Below are positions 53,667 to 61,908 of a DNA stretch of 61,908 nt, piece after piece. The notes beneath the pieces were generated by a model. The model was given only the letters and a program-made list of their open reading frames with translations. It had not been told where the DNA came from and searched no databases. This stretch comes from Promethearchaeota archaeon. GTDB taxonomy: Archaea; Asgardarchaeota; Lokiarchaeia; Sigyniarchaeales; SOKP01. The position numbers and the translations under genes are program-made. The stretch is taken from NCBI GenBank assembly GCA_020343655.1, contig CP070805.1:947889-1009796 (forward strand), read 5' to 3'. Positions within the stretch are counted from its first letter, which is position 1; each line of letters starts with the position of its first letter.

Positions 53667-55154
53667 ATGGTAAATTTGAAGTGGAAAGGCAAAGAGGAAA
53701 GAGAAGATATACTTTCAAAAAACAATGAAACTATGCATTTCCAAATTCATGATATTTATCCATCTATTAATATTAGCCCTACATCAGAACAAGTTTGGCA
53801 AAATCTGCTGATAAGGGGAGAAAATAAGGCAGTAATGAAGGTATTATTAAAAAAATTTGAAAATAAGATTACTCTTATTTATATTGACCCTCCCTTTGCA
53901 ACTGGAGGAGATTTTAATTTAAAAGTTCAACTCGGTGAAGAAGGAAAATATTTAGAAAGTATTGCTTATAAGGACAAATGGAGGGAAGGGTTAGATTCTT
54001 ATTTAAATTTCTTGTATGAACGTTTAGTTCTGATGAAGATATTATTAGCTGGCAAAGGATCTATTTATATACATTTGGATTGGCATATTTCCCATTATAT
54101 AAAATTAATCATGGATGAAATATTTGGTATTGAAAACTTTAGGAATGAAATAATATGGGGTTATCCTGCAGCTTCAGTTAAAACAAGGCGCTTCTTTATT
54201 AGATCTTATGATACTATTCTTTTCTATTCAAAATCTGATGATTATATTTTTAACGATGACCCAAACATATATATGGAATACTCAAGTCGCGTTAAAAATG
54301 CATTAAAGAAAGATGAAAAGGGTATCTTCTATTACAGAGGAGGAAGCCACAATGGAAAAAAATTATCCCGGAAGGTTTATATAGAACAAGAAGGAATTTT
54401 CCCTAGAGATGTTTGGAATGATATTCCCTATATTAGGGCGAACACACCAGAATACCAAGGTTTTTCGACACAAAAACCAGAACGTCTTTTAAAAAGGATT
54501 ATATTAGCATCTACAAATGAAAAAGATCTTGTAGCAGATTTCTTTTGCGGTTCAGGCACTACATTAGCAGTAGCAGAAAAGTTAGGAAGATATTGGATTG
54601 GATGTGATTTAAACAGGCATGCTATTCATATAACAAGGAAAAGGATCCTTAATATAAGTAGAAGTAATGATATTTTAAACTGGAAAAAGAGGTATTGCAA
54701 GGATCCTGAAAATTTTCAAATTCTAAGTTTTGAAAAGAAAGATACACTTATTTCATTACCAAATGTTTTTTTACAGAAAGATGTCCAAGATGAAAAAGGA
54801 TATCAAACTAAAGAAATCCCGGATTTGAATGTAAAAATCCATCAAAGTAATAATAAGATCATGATAGAATTACTTGATTACATAATACCTTTCAATGATT
54901 TATTGGCAGACAAAATTAAAGAGAATATAAAATCATTTTTAGATTTTATTGATTATTGGGCTATTGATTTTAACTCACAAAATAATATTTTTAAAGCCAT
55001 GTGGTATTCCTATAGAACCCCGAAAGTTAGGGTACTACCCTTAAAATCAGACACATATTACTATGATAAGTCTGGAGATTATAATATTTTAGTGAAGACA
55101 ATTGACATTTTCGGAATTGAATCTGTAAAATCATACAAAATCAAAATTATTTAA
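53667..55154 (+). CDS. Site-specific DNA methyltransferase, type III Mod-like
   Basis: The catalytic motif IV is DPPFATGG near residue 72, and the SAM motif I follows later in VADFFCGSGTTLAVA, the beta-class order. A target recognition region lies between, including RRFFIRSYDTILFYSKSDDY. The C-terminal 150 residues are beta-rich, ending with DKSGDYNILVKTIDIFG. Adenine-N6 or cytosine-N4 methylation is expected. No restriction gene is adjacent, so it is solitary. Start ATG 53667 is preferred over TTG 53646. Its end overlaps TruD by 8 bases. Confidence 0.87.
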   Translation: MVNLKWKGKEEREDILSKNNETMHFQIHDIYPSINISPTSEQVWQNLLIRGENKAVMKVLLKKFENKITLIYIDPPFATGGDFNLKVQLGEEGKYLESIAYKDKWREGLDSYLNFLYERLVLMKILLAGKGSIYIHLDWHISHYIKLIMDEIFGIENFRNEIIWGYPAASVKTRRFFIRSYDTILFYSKSDDYIFNDDPNIYMEYSSRVKNALKKDEKGIFYYRGGSHNGKKLSRKVYIEQEGIFPRDVWNDIPYIRANTPEYQGFSTQKPERLLKRIILASTNEKDLVADFFCGSGTTLAVAEKLGRYWIGCDLNRHAIHITRKRILNISRSNDILNWKKRYCKDPENFQILSFEKKDTLISLPNVFLQKDVQDEKGYQTKEIPDLNVKIHQSNNKIMIELLDYIIPFNDLLADKIKENIKSFLDFIDYWAIDFNSQNNIFKAMWYSYRTPKVRVLPLKSDTYYYDKSGDYNILVKTIDIFGIESVKSYKIKII

Positions 55155-56532
55155 TCAATTCTCTAATTAACATAGTGGCATAACTTCCTCTTTGAAGAGA
55201 AAATTCTAATTTAATTTTTTCTTTTCCAGGATTGAGATCATCAGATTCTAATTTTAAAAATTTTAAGGTAGTAGGTTTAACAGTCATCGCTCTAATAGAG
55301 CCCTTAAATTCTTGCTCATTAATCATTTTACTACTAAAGATGTTTTTATCAAATTTCTCTTGCTCTGCTATTTCTTCGAATAATGATTTCATTAATGGAA
55401 AATCATCTAAATTCGTATATTTACCAATAATAGGTATTATTATAACTGCACGATTTAATTTTAATGCTTTATTCAAATAATTATCATACAAGCCCCCATA
55501 AATGTATTTTACCTGAGTAATGTTTGCATTATAACTATCTAATATACTAATAGCATCACCTTTTATAGGCTTAAATAAAGAAAAACCTTTCTGAATTCTT
55601 ACAGAAAGCATCTTGTTAAATAAATATGACTGAAAAGAGCTTATTAAAAGAGTTTTCAAATCAGAGGGTAGTATATTTATACTACCTTCATAATCATCGG
55701 GATGTTCAATCAAATGATGAATCATATTTCTTTCATATTGCAAACTTTTAGGAAATGACATATAAGCTTTTTCAAGATTTCTGGTTTTTCTGAATTCTGC
55801 TCTAACTTTTTTTGATTCAGCGGACTCAGTTGAATAAGTTGTGGATACAAAATCTTCAAATGCTTTTTTGAAATCCCTTTCTAAAAGACTACGACCAACA
55901 ATATGTGAATTAGGTCTAAAACTTCCAAATCTTTGAAGACCAAAATAGTTAGGAAACCCAAAAGTGTTTAAAAAATTAGTATATTCTACTATTTTACTTT
56001 TTAAATTCTTCTGATATTCTATATTTCTAATTAAAATGGTAAAATTATTGCCCCAATGACTACCTAATTTAACGGGCTTTTTAGTTGGGTGTATATTTCT
56101 AATAAAAATGTCCTTTAGTTTTAGATTCCTTAAATTTTCGATATAATCTCCCTTGATGGAAATTTTTTGAGCTGAAATGGAATGCTTATCTTTTAAACCA
56201 GAATAATTAATTAGATTATAAGGAATTTTTAAAATCTTACTAATATGTCTGATTGCCTCAAATGTATCCTTATTAATTTTTATTAGATTAAAAGTTGTAT
56301 ATCGATCCTTTAACTCTTCCGAAAATGGGTGAGTCTTATAATCTTCTTTAATGCTTATGATTTTTCCATTATTATCAATCTCTCTTACAACAAAATCCTT
56401 AAAATTTTTCTTATATTCTCCACCAATTCTGGAAAGTTTATGTGTAGCAAAAGCTTCAATTCCTACAAACTTTTCTACTTCTCTTGTATCATTTTCCCTA
56501 AAAGAATAAGTGTCTATTTCTTGTTCAGACAA
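55147..56532 (-). CDS. truD: tRNA pseudouridine synthase TruD
   Basis: Forms pseudouridine 13 in tRNA. The TruD motif YSGLKDKHSISAQKISI near residue 105 carries the catalytic Asp. FPNYFGLQRFG is the second motif and RAMTVKPTTLKFL plus LEFSLQRGSYATMLIRELIK closes the protein. Length 461 is the archaeal type with an inserted TRUD domain. It is 24 bases after Pth2, forming NusA-like-Pth2-TruD. Confidence 0.92.
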   Translation of the reverse strand: MSEQEIDTYSFRENDTREVEKFVGIEAFATHKLSRIGGEYKKNFKDFVVREIDNNGKIISIKEDYKTHPFSEELKDRYTTFNLIKINKDTFEAIRHISKILKIPYNLINYSGLKDKHSISAQKISIKGDYIENLRNLKLKDIFIRNIHPTKKPVKLGSHWGNNFTILIRNIEYQKNLKSKIVEYTNFLNTFGFPNYFGLQRFGSFRPNSHIVGRSLLERDFKKAFEDFVSTTYSTESAESKKVRAEFRKTRNLEKAYMSFPKSLQYERNMIHHLIEHPDDYEGSINILPSDLKTLLISSFQSYLFNKMLSVRIQKGFSLFKPIKGDAISILDSYNANITQVKYIYGGLYDNYLNKALKLNRAVIIIPIIGKYTNLDDFPLMKSLFEEIAEQEKFDKNIFSSKMINEQEFKGSIRAMTVKPTTLKFLKLESDDLNPGKEKIKLEFSLQRGSYATMLIRELIK

Positions 56533-56556
56533 TTTTTTAGCCTATGGTTTTTAATA

Positions 56557-56913
56557 TTACAATAATTTTAAGTCTCCGGTTATTTTATCTATATTTGCTG
56601 ATAAGGAAGGGCCAACACCAACAGCAGTGGTTGTACCTGGTGGCAATTGAGTTAAGCCGGCGTCATTGACAATGAAATATGGAAGTTTATCAGATTCAAG
56701 TTTAAGTACAATTTCTTTTAATTGTTCCATAGTATGTATTTTAAGGACAACTTTTTTCTGACCTGTATTTTTCCATTTCTTCCAAATATTCTTATTTTGA
56801 ATACGTACTAAATCTGAAGCAGACACGCTTGCATGGGATGATTGAACACACTTCTTGCCTGTACCCATCTTTAAATCCGTTCTAATTAAAATGACTTGTT
56901 TATATTCGTCCAC
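56557..56913 (-). CDS. pth2: Peptidyl-tRNA hydrolase 2
   Basis: Releases tRNA from stalled peptidyl-tRNA. Motifs: [20 protein letters not shown] at the N-terminus, [13 protein letters not shown], and [25 protein letters not shown] with the active-site Asp and the C-terminal core. Length 118. It lies between the NusA-like gene (47 bases) and TruD (24 bases). Confidence 0.95.
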   Translation of the reverse strand: MDEYKQVILIRTDLKMGTGKKCVQSSHASVSASDLVRIQNKNIWKKWKNTGQKKVVLKIHTMEQLKEIVLKLESDKLPYFIVNDAGLTQLPPGTTTAVGVGPSLSANIDKITGDLKLL

Positions 56914-56960
56914 GATAAATCTATTAAATATTAAGAAATTAGCTAATTAAATATTACTAA

Positions 56961-57473
56961 TTATTGAAATTCTACTCTAGTAATATTTCCTGTTAATTCA
57001 TATATCAATTCTTCAAGTTCCTCTTTAGTAAACAAAAACTTTTCTTTATCATCCTCCCAAAGGACTGCTCTAAATTGAACATCTCCAGTTGCTAGAAAAA
57101 TTTCGTTCAATGATACTAGTTTATAAGGTGCGATTAAAGCTTCTATGACAGGACGAGGTTTATAGGTTTTTTCAATTAATATTAACTCATCAATTTCATA
57201 AGTTTCTTTAATCCAAGTTATTAAATCCGGAGTAATTTTTAATTTATCCTTATTCCCTAAAACTAATATTACTACATCCTCATAATCAATAGCTTTGTGA
57301 AATGATACATCCCTAAGAAAAGTAAATTTTTCTTCTGCTTCCTCTAACTGAATAAGATCTTTTGCTAAATCAATCTCAAATTCTGTTATTTCTCCAGCAT
57401 CAAGTCTAGCTTGGCAATTAGTGCATAAAAAGCCAGAATTAATACATGTCTTATCTGCTGGGAGAATCTTCAT
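56961..57473 (-). CDS. NusA-like archaeal protein with N-terminal cysteine cluster
   Basis: Residues 10-20 hold C10, C17 and C20 (INSGFLCTNCQARLDAGEIT), similar to the archaeal proteins annotated as NusA-like transcription factors, followed by a KH-like alpha/beta region. The GxxG loop of active KH domains is not seen (ITPDLITWIKETYEI stands there). A role in RNA binding is inferred from family and from the Pth2-TruD context. Length 170. Confidence 0.6.
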   Translation of the reverse strand: MKILPADKTCINSGFLCTNCQARLDAGEITEFEIDLAKDLIQLEEAEEKFTFLRDVSFHKAIDYEDVVILVLGNKDKLKITPDLITWIKETYEIDELILIEKTYKPRPVIEALIAPYKLVSLNEIFLATGDVQFRAVLWEDDKEKFLFTKEELEELIYELTGNITRVEFQ

Positions 57474-57698
57474 TAGCCTTAAACCAGATTAAATATCCCT
57501 ACTTTAGTATTATTCTAATATATCGTTTTAATAAATAGTTTAGTGATTGATATCTATTAAAAATGGTTAATTAATTTTTTGATAAGAATTCTTAAACTTT
57601 GTATTTAAAAAGGATTAGATTCAAAAAAATAAAACATATTTTGATTAAACAGTAGATAAGATCAATATTACTTTGATTTTTAAACTCAAAAAATACAG

Positions 57699-58619
57699 TT
57701 ATGCGCCCAATGAAAGATATTCATTTATTTCTTGTTCGATCATTGAGATATCTTTGAGGGCTTCTTTAAATTCTTCCTTAGGGAGTTTATTTCTATTGAG
57801 TATTATTTTCGCAAGGGATTTATATTTCTCAATATTTTGAGCTTCAGCAAAATTTTGAAGTTTTATACTCAAAGAATAAAGATATGAGTATATTTCCGCA
57901 AATTTTGAATATTCCAAGGATTCTTTGATTCTATCTAAATAATATTTCAATCTTAATTTCCGATCCTTAATTTCATCTCTAAGAGATTTAGATTCTGTTT
58001 GATATTCTATAAATCTCTCGTCATCTCGAAGTTTTTCAGAAATTTCAATCAATTTCTTTGATATATCGTATTTCTTAATAAAATTCTCTTCTACTGAATA
58101 TTTTTTTTCCAAATCGTCTCTTTCTTTATGTAAATCTTCCCTTATCTGTTCGGATAATATACCTTTTTGTTCCCATATCGACTTTAAAATTGTACTCTGA
58201 TCAGCAGTTAGAGACGAGCCTGCTATTAGTTTTTTGTCAGAAAGAATTAAGTTTATAATTTTTAAATCAAACGTTTCGAGTTTTTCAGGTTTGCGGTCCC
58301 AGTCAATAAACAAATCTTTATGATCAAGTATAATTTCATTAATATTAGGAATTAGTTTTTGAACTTCTTTTATATCTGCTTTATCAGTAATAATTACTAA
58401 ATCAGTTAATATTTCAGGAATTCGTGTAATTAATACAAAGTATTCTCCTAATTCAATGGTGTTTAACGATTCTGTGCTGCTTTCTGTTAATTCTGAAACG
58501 AAAGTTTGTAAGGCTGAGAAAAATGAGCTAAACATCTCTAATTTTTCATCGCTTTGAAAATTCTTGTTATACAAAAGATCTTTTGAATTAGTTTGAAAAA
58601 TATAGAGTGCTTGTATCAT
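57699..58619 (-). CDS. Longin-like domain protein with coiled-coil tail
   Basis: The first 115 residues (MIQALYIFQTNSKDLLYNKN, FSSFFSALQTFVSEL, VLITRIPEILTDLVIITDK) repeat the strand-helix pattern of the longin-like gene at 27 kb. From residue 150 on it is helical and charged (ISEQIREDLHKERDDLEKKY), forming a coiled coil of about 130 residues. The protein is cytosolic. A regulator or tether in membrane or GTPase processes is a guess from Asgard longin proteins. It is isolated, 225 bases from the NusA-like gene. Confidence 0.6.
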   Translation of the reverse strand: MIQALYIFQTNSKDLLYNKNFQSDEKLEMFSSFFSALQTFVSELTESSTESLNTIELGEYFVLITRIPEILTDLVIITDKADIKEVQKLIPNINEIILDHKDLFIDWDRKPEKLETFDLKIINLILSDKKLIAGSSLTADQSTILKSIWEQKGILSEQIREDLHKERDDLEKKYSVEENFIKKYDISKKLIEISEKLRDDERFIEYQTESKSLRDEIKDRKLRLKYYLDRIKESLEYSKFAEIYSYLYSLSIKLQNFAEAQNIEKYKSLAKIILNRNKLPKEEFKEALKDISMIEQEINEYLSLGA

Positions 58620-58793
58620 CTTTATTCCTCTTTTATCTTAAAAATAACATAATCATAAAATAATTTATAATTAAGTATTTCAAAACCTAAGATTTAATGT
58701 ATATGATCCTCTTTTTTTTTAATTATTTCTACTTTAGAGCAAATCAATCTCTAATCTATTTATCAGAATTAAATAATTCGAAAAAAGTAAAAC

Positions 58794-58988
58794 TTACAAT
58801 TCGATAATATCACAACTTATATTTCTTAATAATCTCTCAGCTGTTGCTGGATCTGTTTTATAAGTATAAAGATTTTTCTTAGTTCTTAATTTCAATTTCA
58901 CGATTTCTTTTAAACGCTTAACTCGACAATGAATTGCATGATGGGAAATCTCCAGGAACTTTTCTTCATCAAAAATTTCTCTAGGCAT
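58794..58988 (-). CDS. rpl38e: Ribosomal protein L38e
   Basis: A 64-residue homologue of the eukaryotic large-subunit protein eL38. MPREIFDEEKFLEIS aligns with the MPRKIEEIKDFLL start of human L38, and VKLKLRTKKNLYTYKTDPAT with its VKFKVRCSRYLYTLVI middle; the end DIIEL matches. eL38 is present in few archaea and supports Asgard (or some TACK) origin. It is divergent from the L40e gene. Confidence 0.88.
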   Translation of the reverse strand: MPREIFDEEKFLEISHHAIHCRVKRLKEIVKLKLRTKKNLYTYKTDPATAERLLRNISCDIIEL

Positions 58989-59176
58989 ATTAACTCGACT
59001 AACCTTTCATGTGGTAAATGATGAGTAGATCTATTAATTATAGAATTTTAATTTTATCATATTTTCCAATATTTTAAACAAAAATTTTATTTTGAATCAT
59101 ATGTTTTTGAAATTATTCTTATTACTATTATATCTAAGTTTAACTTCAATTGGAATTAATTAGTGATTGAACAAAA

Positions 59177-59341
59177 ATGAGCCCTATAGACGATCCCGTG
59201 AAGAGGAGAATTGCTAGATATCATCTATTAGAAAAAACAGTATGTAGAAGATGTGGAGCTCTTAATCCACTAAGAGCAAAAAAGTGTAGAAGATGTCATG
59301 GGAAAGACTTACGATTAAAGAGAAGAGAGCTTACTAAATAG
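59177..59341 (+). CDS. rpl40e: Ribosomal protein L40e
   Basis: A 54-residue protein beginning MSPIDDPVKRRIARYHLLEK, then a zinc finger from VCRRCGALNP and KKCRRCHGKD, and a basic end. It matches archaeal eL40, which in eukaryotes is fused to ubiquitin; here it stands alone without ubiquitin. The start is ATG 59177. It is divergent from L38e with about 190 bases between them that must hold both promoters. Confidence 0.92.
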   Translation: MSPIDDPVKRRIARYHLLEKTVCRRCGALNPLRAKKCRRCHGKDLRLKRRELTK

Positions 59342-59543
59342 ATAGAGTTTTTTTGAACACACCATTACCCCTTAATTAAATGATTTCTTACTTCTTACAT
59401 TTACAAATTCTTGAAGTAATGAAAAAACAGATTAATATATAAAATACTTGAATTACGGTCATGTAAATACCAAGTTTGTAAAATTGAATAATCCCCTCTT
59501 TCAATGAATAACATTTAAATAGATACTTGATATTATTATCTTT

Positions 59544-59550
59544 GAGGTGA
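59544..59550 (+). promoter_or_regulatory. Shine-Dalgarno sequence of the ceramidase-like gene
   Basis: GAGGTGA lies 7 bases before ATG 59558. Strong SD sites are rare in this window, so it stands out and fits a gene of different origin. Confidence 0.6.
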
Positions 59551-59557
59551 CGAAATA

Positions 59558-60907
59558 ATGGTTAAAACCAAATTTAAAGTATCAATGCTTTTGCTCGTAG
59601 TAGGGCTAGTGTTCATTTTTTTTCCTATAGGAGCTATGGCATATAGAAGACCTCAATGGAGATTAATGGCGGGAGCATACAGCTTACCGATAACACCAAT
59701 GACGACAGCTGAAGGAATTCCTATTCATCCTGATGGATCACAAGTCTATTTAGCGGGATTCGGTTCTTTTGGGAGTAGACCTGCTTCGAGTGTTCATGAC
59801 GACATCTATGCAAGGTGTTTGATCCTAGATTATGATAGTACGACTATTGTCTTCGTGCAACTTGACCTAATCGGTTTTATGATTGATCAGGTTGATTTTG
59901 TGAGGGAGGAAGTAGAGAATTTATATGGGATAGAGGCAGACAATGTTATTATAGCCTGCACGCATACACACTCGGGACCAGACACCTTGGGTCTCTGGAA
60001 CTCGTGGGATCCCGCTCCGGGGGTTAACTGGCCTTATATGAATTATATAAGGGATCAGATTATAGAGTGCATAGGCAATGCATATATAAATATGGAAAAG
60101 GCTAGCATACGATTTGCCTCGACTAGCGTTCCAGGATTGATGAAAAACTCCCGTGACCCTGGCAGAGTATATCCAGATTTGGAAGTAATGAAAGTTGACG
60201 ACACGAGAGGAGAAACCATAGCTACAATGATCAACTACGCAGGCCACCCTGAAGTCCTCTGGTCAAATAATTTAGAATTAACCTCAGACTACGTTGGTTA
60301 CCTCTGTGATAAGGTCGAAGAGGAACTAGGAGGTGTTGCAGTCTTTATGAATGGGGCATTAGGAGGAATGATAACTCCGGATACTGATGAACATACATTC
60401 GATAAGGCAGAAGAAATTGGGCATACTCTCGCAGATGCTACAGTTAGAGCACTCGGATCTCGCAGATCCTACGCTTGGGGCATTTTTATCCCAAGTTGGA
60501 AAAAAACTTTCAATGTGGAAAAACAAACCTTTGAAGTTCCATTGGAAAATATAGATTTTTTTTACGCTATGATGGGAGGTATACTTTATAGATCCTATCC
60601 TTGGTATAAATTTCCATACGGTGAGTTCCCTTTTGGCACTATCACGACGGAGGTCAATGTAATTACTATTGGAAAAGCCCAAATGATCACAATGCCAGGA
60701 GAAGTCCTACCAAGCATAGGATACCGCCTGAAGGAAGCTATGACAGGAAAATATAACTGGCAAATTGGACTGGGTAATGACGAGTTAGGTTATATAATCC
60801 CTGCGGATGAATGGGATCCTGATGAATATGAGGAATCAATGTCTGTTGGTGTGCAAACAGGTATTGCTATGGAAGCAATTCTCATGAATATGCTAGAGGG
60901 AACTTAA
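59558..60907 (+). CDS. Secreted neutral/alkaline ceramidase-like hydrolase
   Basis: The N-terminal 26 residues (KFKVSMLLLVVGLVFIFFPI, then GAMA) are a signal peptide or anchor. The rest matches the neutral ceramidase N-terminal domain: MAGAYSLPITPMT, VHDDIYARCLILD, CTHTHSGPDT with zinc-binding His, NYAGHPEVL, and NGALGGMITPD where the catalytic Ser loop would be expected as NGxxGD; here Asp is replaced by Gly-Met. Length 449 lacks the C-terminal Ig-like domain. Hydrolysis of a ceramide-like or other amide outside the cell is inferred. GC content and codon use (CGG, CTC, GGG) are higher than in neighbours, suggesting transfer. Confidence 0.82.
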   Translation: MVKTKFKVSMLLLVVGLVFIFFPIGAMAYRRPQWRLMAGAYSLPITPMTTAEGIPIHPDGSQVYLAGFGSFGSRPASSVHDDIYARCLILDYDSTTIVFVQLDLIGFMIDQVDFVREEVENLYGIEADNVIIACTHTHSGPDTLGLWNSWDPAPGVNWPYMNYIRDQIIECIGNAYINMEKASIRFASTSVPGLMKNSRDPGRVYPDLEVMKVDDTRGETIATMINYAGHPEVLWSNNLELTSDYVGYLCDKVEEELGGVAVFMNGALGGMITPDTDEHTFDKAEEIGHTLADATVRALGSRRSYAWGIFIPSWKKTFNVEKQTFEVPLENIDFFYAMMGGILYRSYPWYKFPYGEFPFGTITTEVNVITIGKAQMITMPGEVLPSIGYRLKEAMTGKYNWQIGLGNDELGYIIPADEWDPDEYEESMSVGVQTGIAMEAILMNMLEGT

Positions 60908-61127
60908 ATTATTCAAATAAAACGTTTTTCAGAGAAATGTCTTAATTTTTAACTTTTTCTTTTTTTTTGTCATTCGTTTGATTGGATTTAAAATCCACTA
61001 ATAACTCATAATTATAATTTTTTATGAATAATAACACATTTTTTAAATGAATACCTATATTTCTTTAATAAATTGCATAATAGAATTCAAAATTCGTAAA
61101 CTTTTTTAATTTTATGACTTAGAGATC

Positions 61128-61137
61128 TATATAAATA
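61128..61137 (+). promoter_or_regulatory. Possible TATA box of the thermosome gene
   Basis: TATATAAATA lies 54 bases before ATG 61192, as expected for an archaeal TATA box with a leader of about 30 bases. The region is very AT-rich, so chance matches are common. Confidence 0.35.
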
Positions 61138-61191
61138 AAAAAAATATTAAAAAAATTATTCGTTAATTATATTAACAAAAAGTGAAAAAAA

Positions 61192-61908
61192 ATGGCACAA
61201 TTAGGCGGAACACCCGTATTAATAATGAAAGAAGGTACTGAAAGACAGCGTGGAAGAGATGCTATGCAAAATAACATAGCTGCCGCTATAGTTATTGCAG
61301 AAGCAGTTAGGACTTCGTTAGGGCCTCGAGGTATGGATAAAATGCTTGTAGACCAATTTGGAGACGTAGTTATTACTAACGATGGAGCTACAATTCTAAA
61401 AGAAATTGATGTACAACATCCTGCCGCCAAAATGATGGTTGAAGTTGCAAAAACTCAAGACTCAGAAGTAGGTGATGGAACAACTACCTCCGTCATTTTA
61501 GCAGGTGAGTTATTAAAACGAGCTAAGAAACTTTTAGAACAAAAGATTCATCCAACTGTTATTACTGAAGGCTTCCGAAAAGCAGCAGAAAAAGCAATCG
61601 AAATTCTTGAGAATATATCAGAAAAAAGTGGAATTGATGATGAAAAGGGATTAAAAAACTCAGCCATGACTTGCATGTCCAGTAAGATTGTTTCTGAATC
61701 AAAAGAGAAATTAGCTCAGATTTGTATGGATGCAATCAAAGCTATTGCTGAACAATCTGATAATGGAAACTGGGTTGCTGATATTGAAAAAGTCCAAATT
61801 CAGAAGAAAGAAGGAGATTCAATCGATGATACAGGATTAATTAAAGGGATTATATTAGATAAAGAAGTTGTAAGCCCTGGTATGCCAAAGAGTGTTAATG
61901 ACGCAAAA
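61192..61908 (+). CDS. Thermosome (group II chaperonin) subunit, C-terminus cut by window edge
   Basis: The first 239 residues are readable. Seen are [38 protein letters not shown], and the ATP-binding [17 protein letters not shown] with the catalytic Asp. This is the equatorial domain of a CCT/thermosome subunit, with the start of the intermediate and apical part ([16 protein letters not shown]). The protein folds others with ATP in a double ring. The rest lies outside the window. The gene has 284 bases upstream without other features than a possible TATA box. Confidence 0.97.
   Translation, partial: MAQLGGTPVLIMKEGTERQRGRDAMQNNIAAAIVIAEAVRTSLGPRGMDKMLVDQFGDVVITNDGATILKEIDVQHPAAKMMVEVAKTQDSEVGDGTTTSVILAGELLKRAKKLLEQKIHPTVITEGFRKAAEKAIEILENISEKSGIDDEKGLKNSAMTCMSSKIVSESKEKLAQICMDAIKAIAEQSDNGNWVADIEKVQIQKKEGDSIDDTGLIKGIILDKEVVSPGMPKSVNDAK

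Overview
The window is very AT-rich, gene-dense and archaeal: archaeal-type GluRS, ThrRS and AspRS, type II methionine aminopeptidase, Pth2, TruD, Alba, CTP-dependent riboflavin kinase, ribosomal protein L40e and a group II chaperonin. Several proteins are eukaryote-like: a Ras/Rab-type small GTPase, an Rpn11-type JAMM protein, ribosomal protein L38e, a translin homologue, longin-like domains and a probable BRO1/ALIX-type domain. Together these point to an Asgard archaeon, probably of the Lokiarchaeia type. That placement is inference; there is no rRNA in the window.

Layout. 1-10 kb: the start of an MtxX-like protein, a CPBP membrane protease, a zinc-ribbon coiled-coil protein, GluRS, an alkylsulfatase-like metallo-beta-lactamase-fold enzyme, a nitronate monooxygenase-like flavoprotein and a membrane-anchored PHP/DUF3604 protein. 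10-20 kb: two HAD phosphatases around an intron-interrupted tRNA-Arg(GCG), a sugar nucleotidyltransferase, then a minus-strand run of SDR, aldehyde dehydrogenase and two tandem amidases. 20-31 kb: membrane proteins, a GPH/MFS symporter, a radical SAM protein, a tautomerase without Pro1, a NYN nuclease, a second nucleotidyltransferase, a longin-like/winged-helix protein, a CDP-alcohol phosphatidyltransferase, and a translin-RibL-RibK run that makes FMN and FAD. 31-41 kb: ThrRS and a HAD protein, the small GTPase, and an envelope-glycan-like block in which two paralogous acyltransferases flank a GT87-type glycosyltransferase, followed by a membrane winged-helix regulator with an apparent frameshift and an ATP-grasp ligase.

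41-50 kb: the BRO1-like protein, a decayed IscU/NifU-like gene, an alpha/beta hydrolase, PRPP synthetase, a UPF0200-type P-loop kinase, the Rpn11-like JAMM protein, Alba with a small zinc-finger protein, a VTT-domain membrane protein and a cyclophilin-like protein, then about 600 bases without a recognisable gene. 50-62 kb: a translation/RNA block (AspRS, MetAP2, nucleotidyltransferase; TruD, Pth2, a NusA-like protein), a solitary DNA methyltransferase, a second longin-like protein, divergent L38e and L40e genes, a secreted neutral-ceramidase-like enzyme with higher GC, and the start of a thermosome gene.

Most genes lack a clear Shine-Dalgarno sequence and appear to sit in short operons of two to four genes. 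Three genes look as if they need one base skipped to read through (about 21.47, 25.03 and 39.51 kb), and one (44.07 kb) has an in-frame stop. These may be sequencing errors, pseudogenes or recoding. No CRISPR array, insertion sequence, integrase or prophage was seen.
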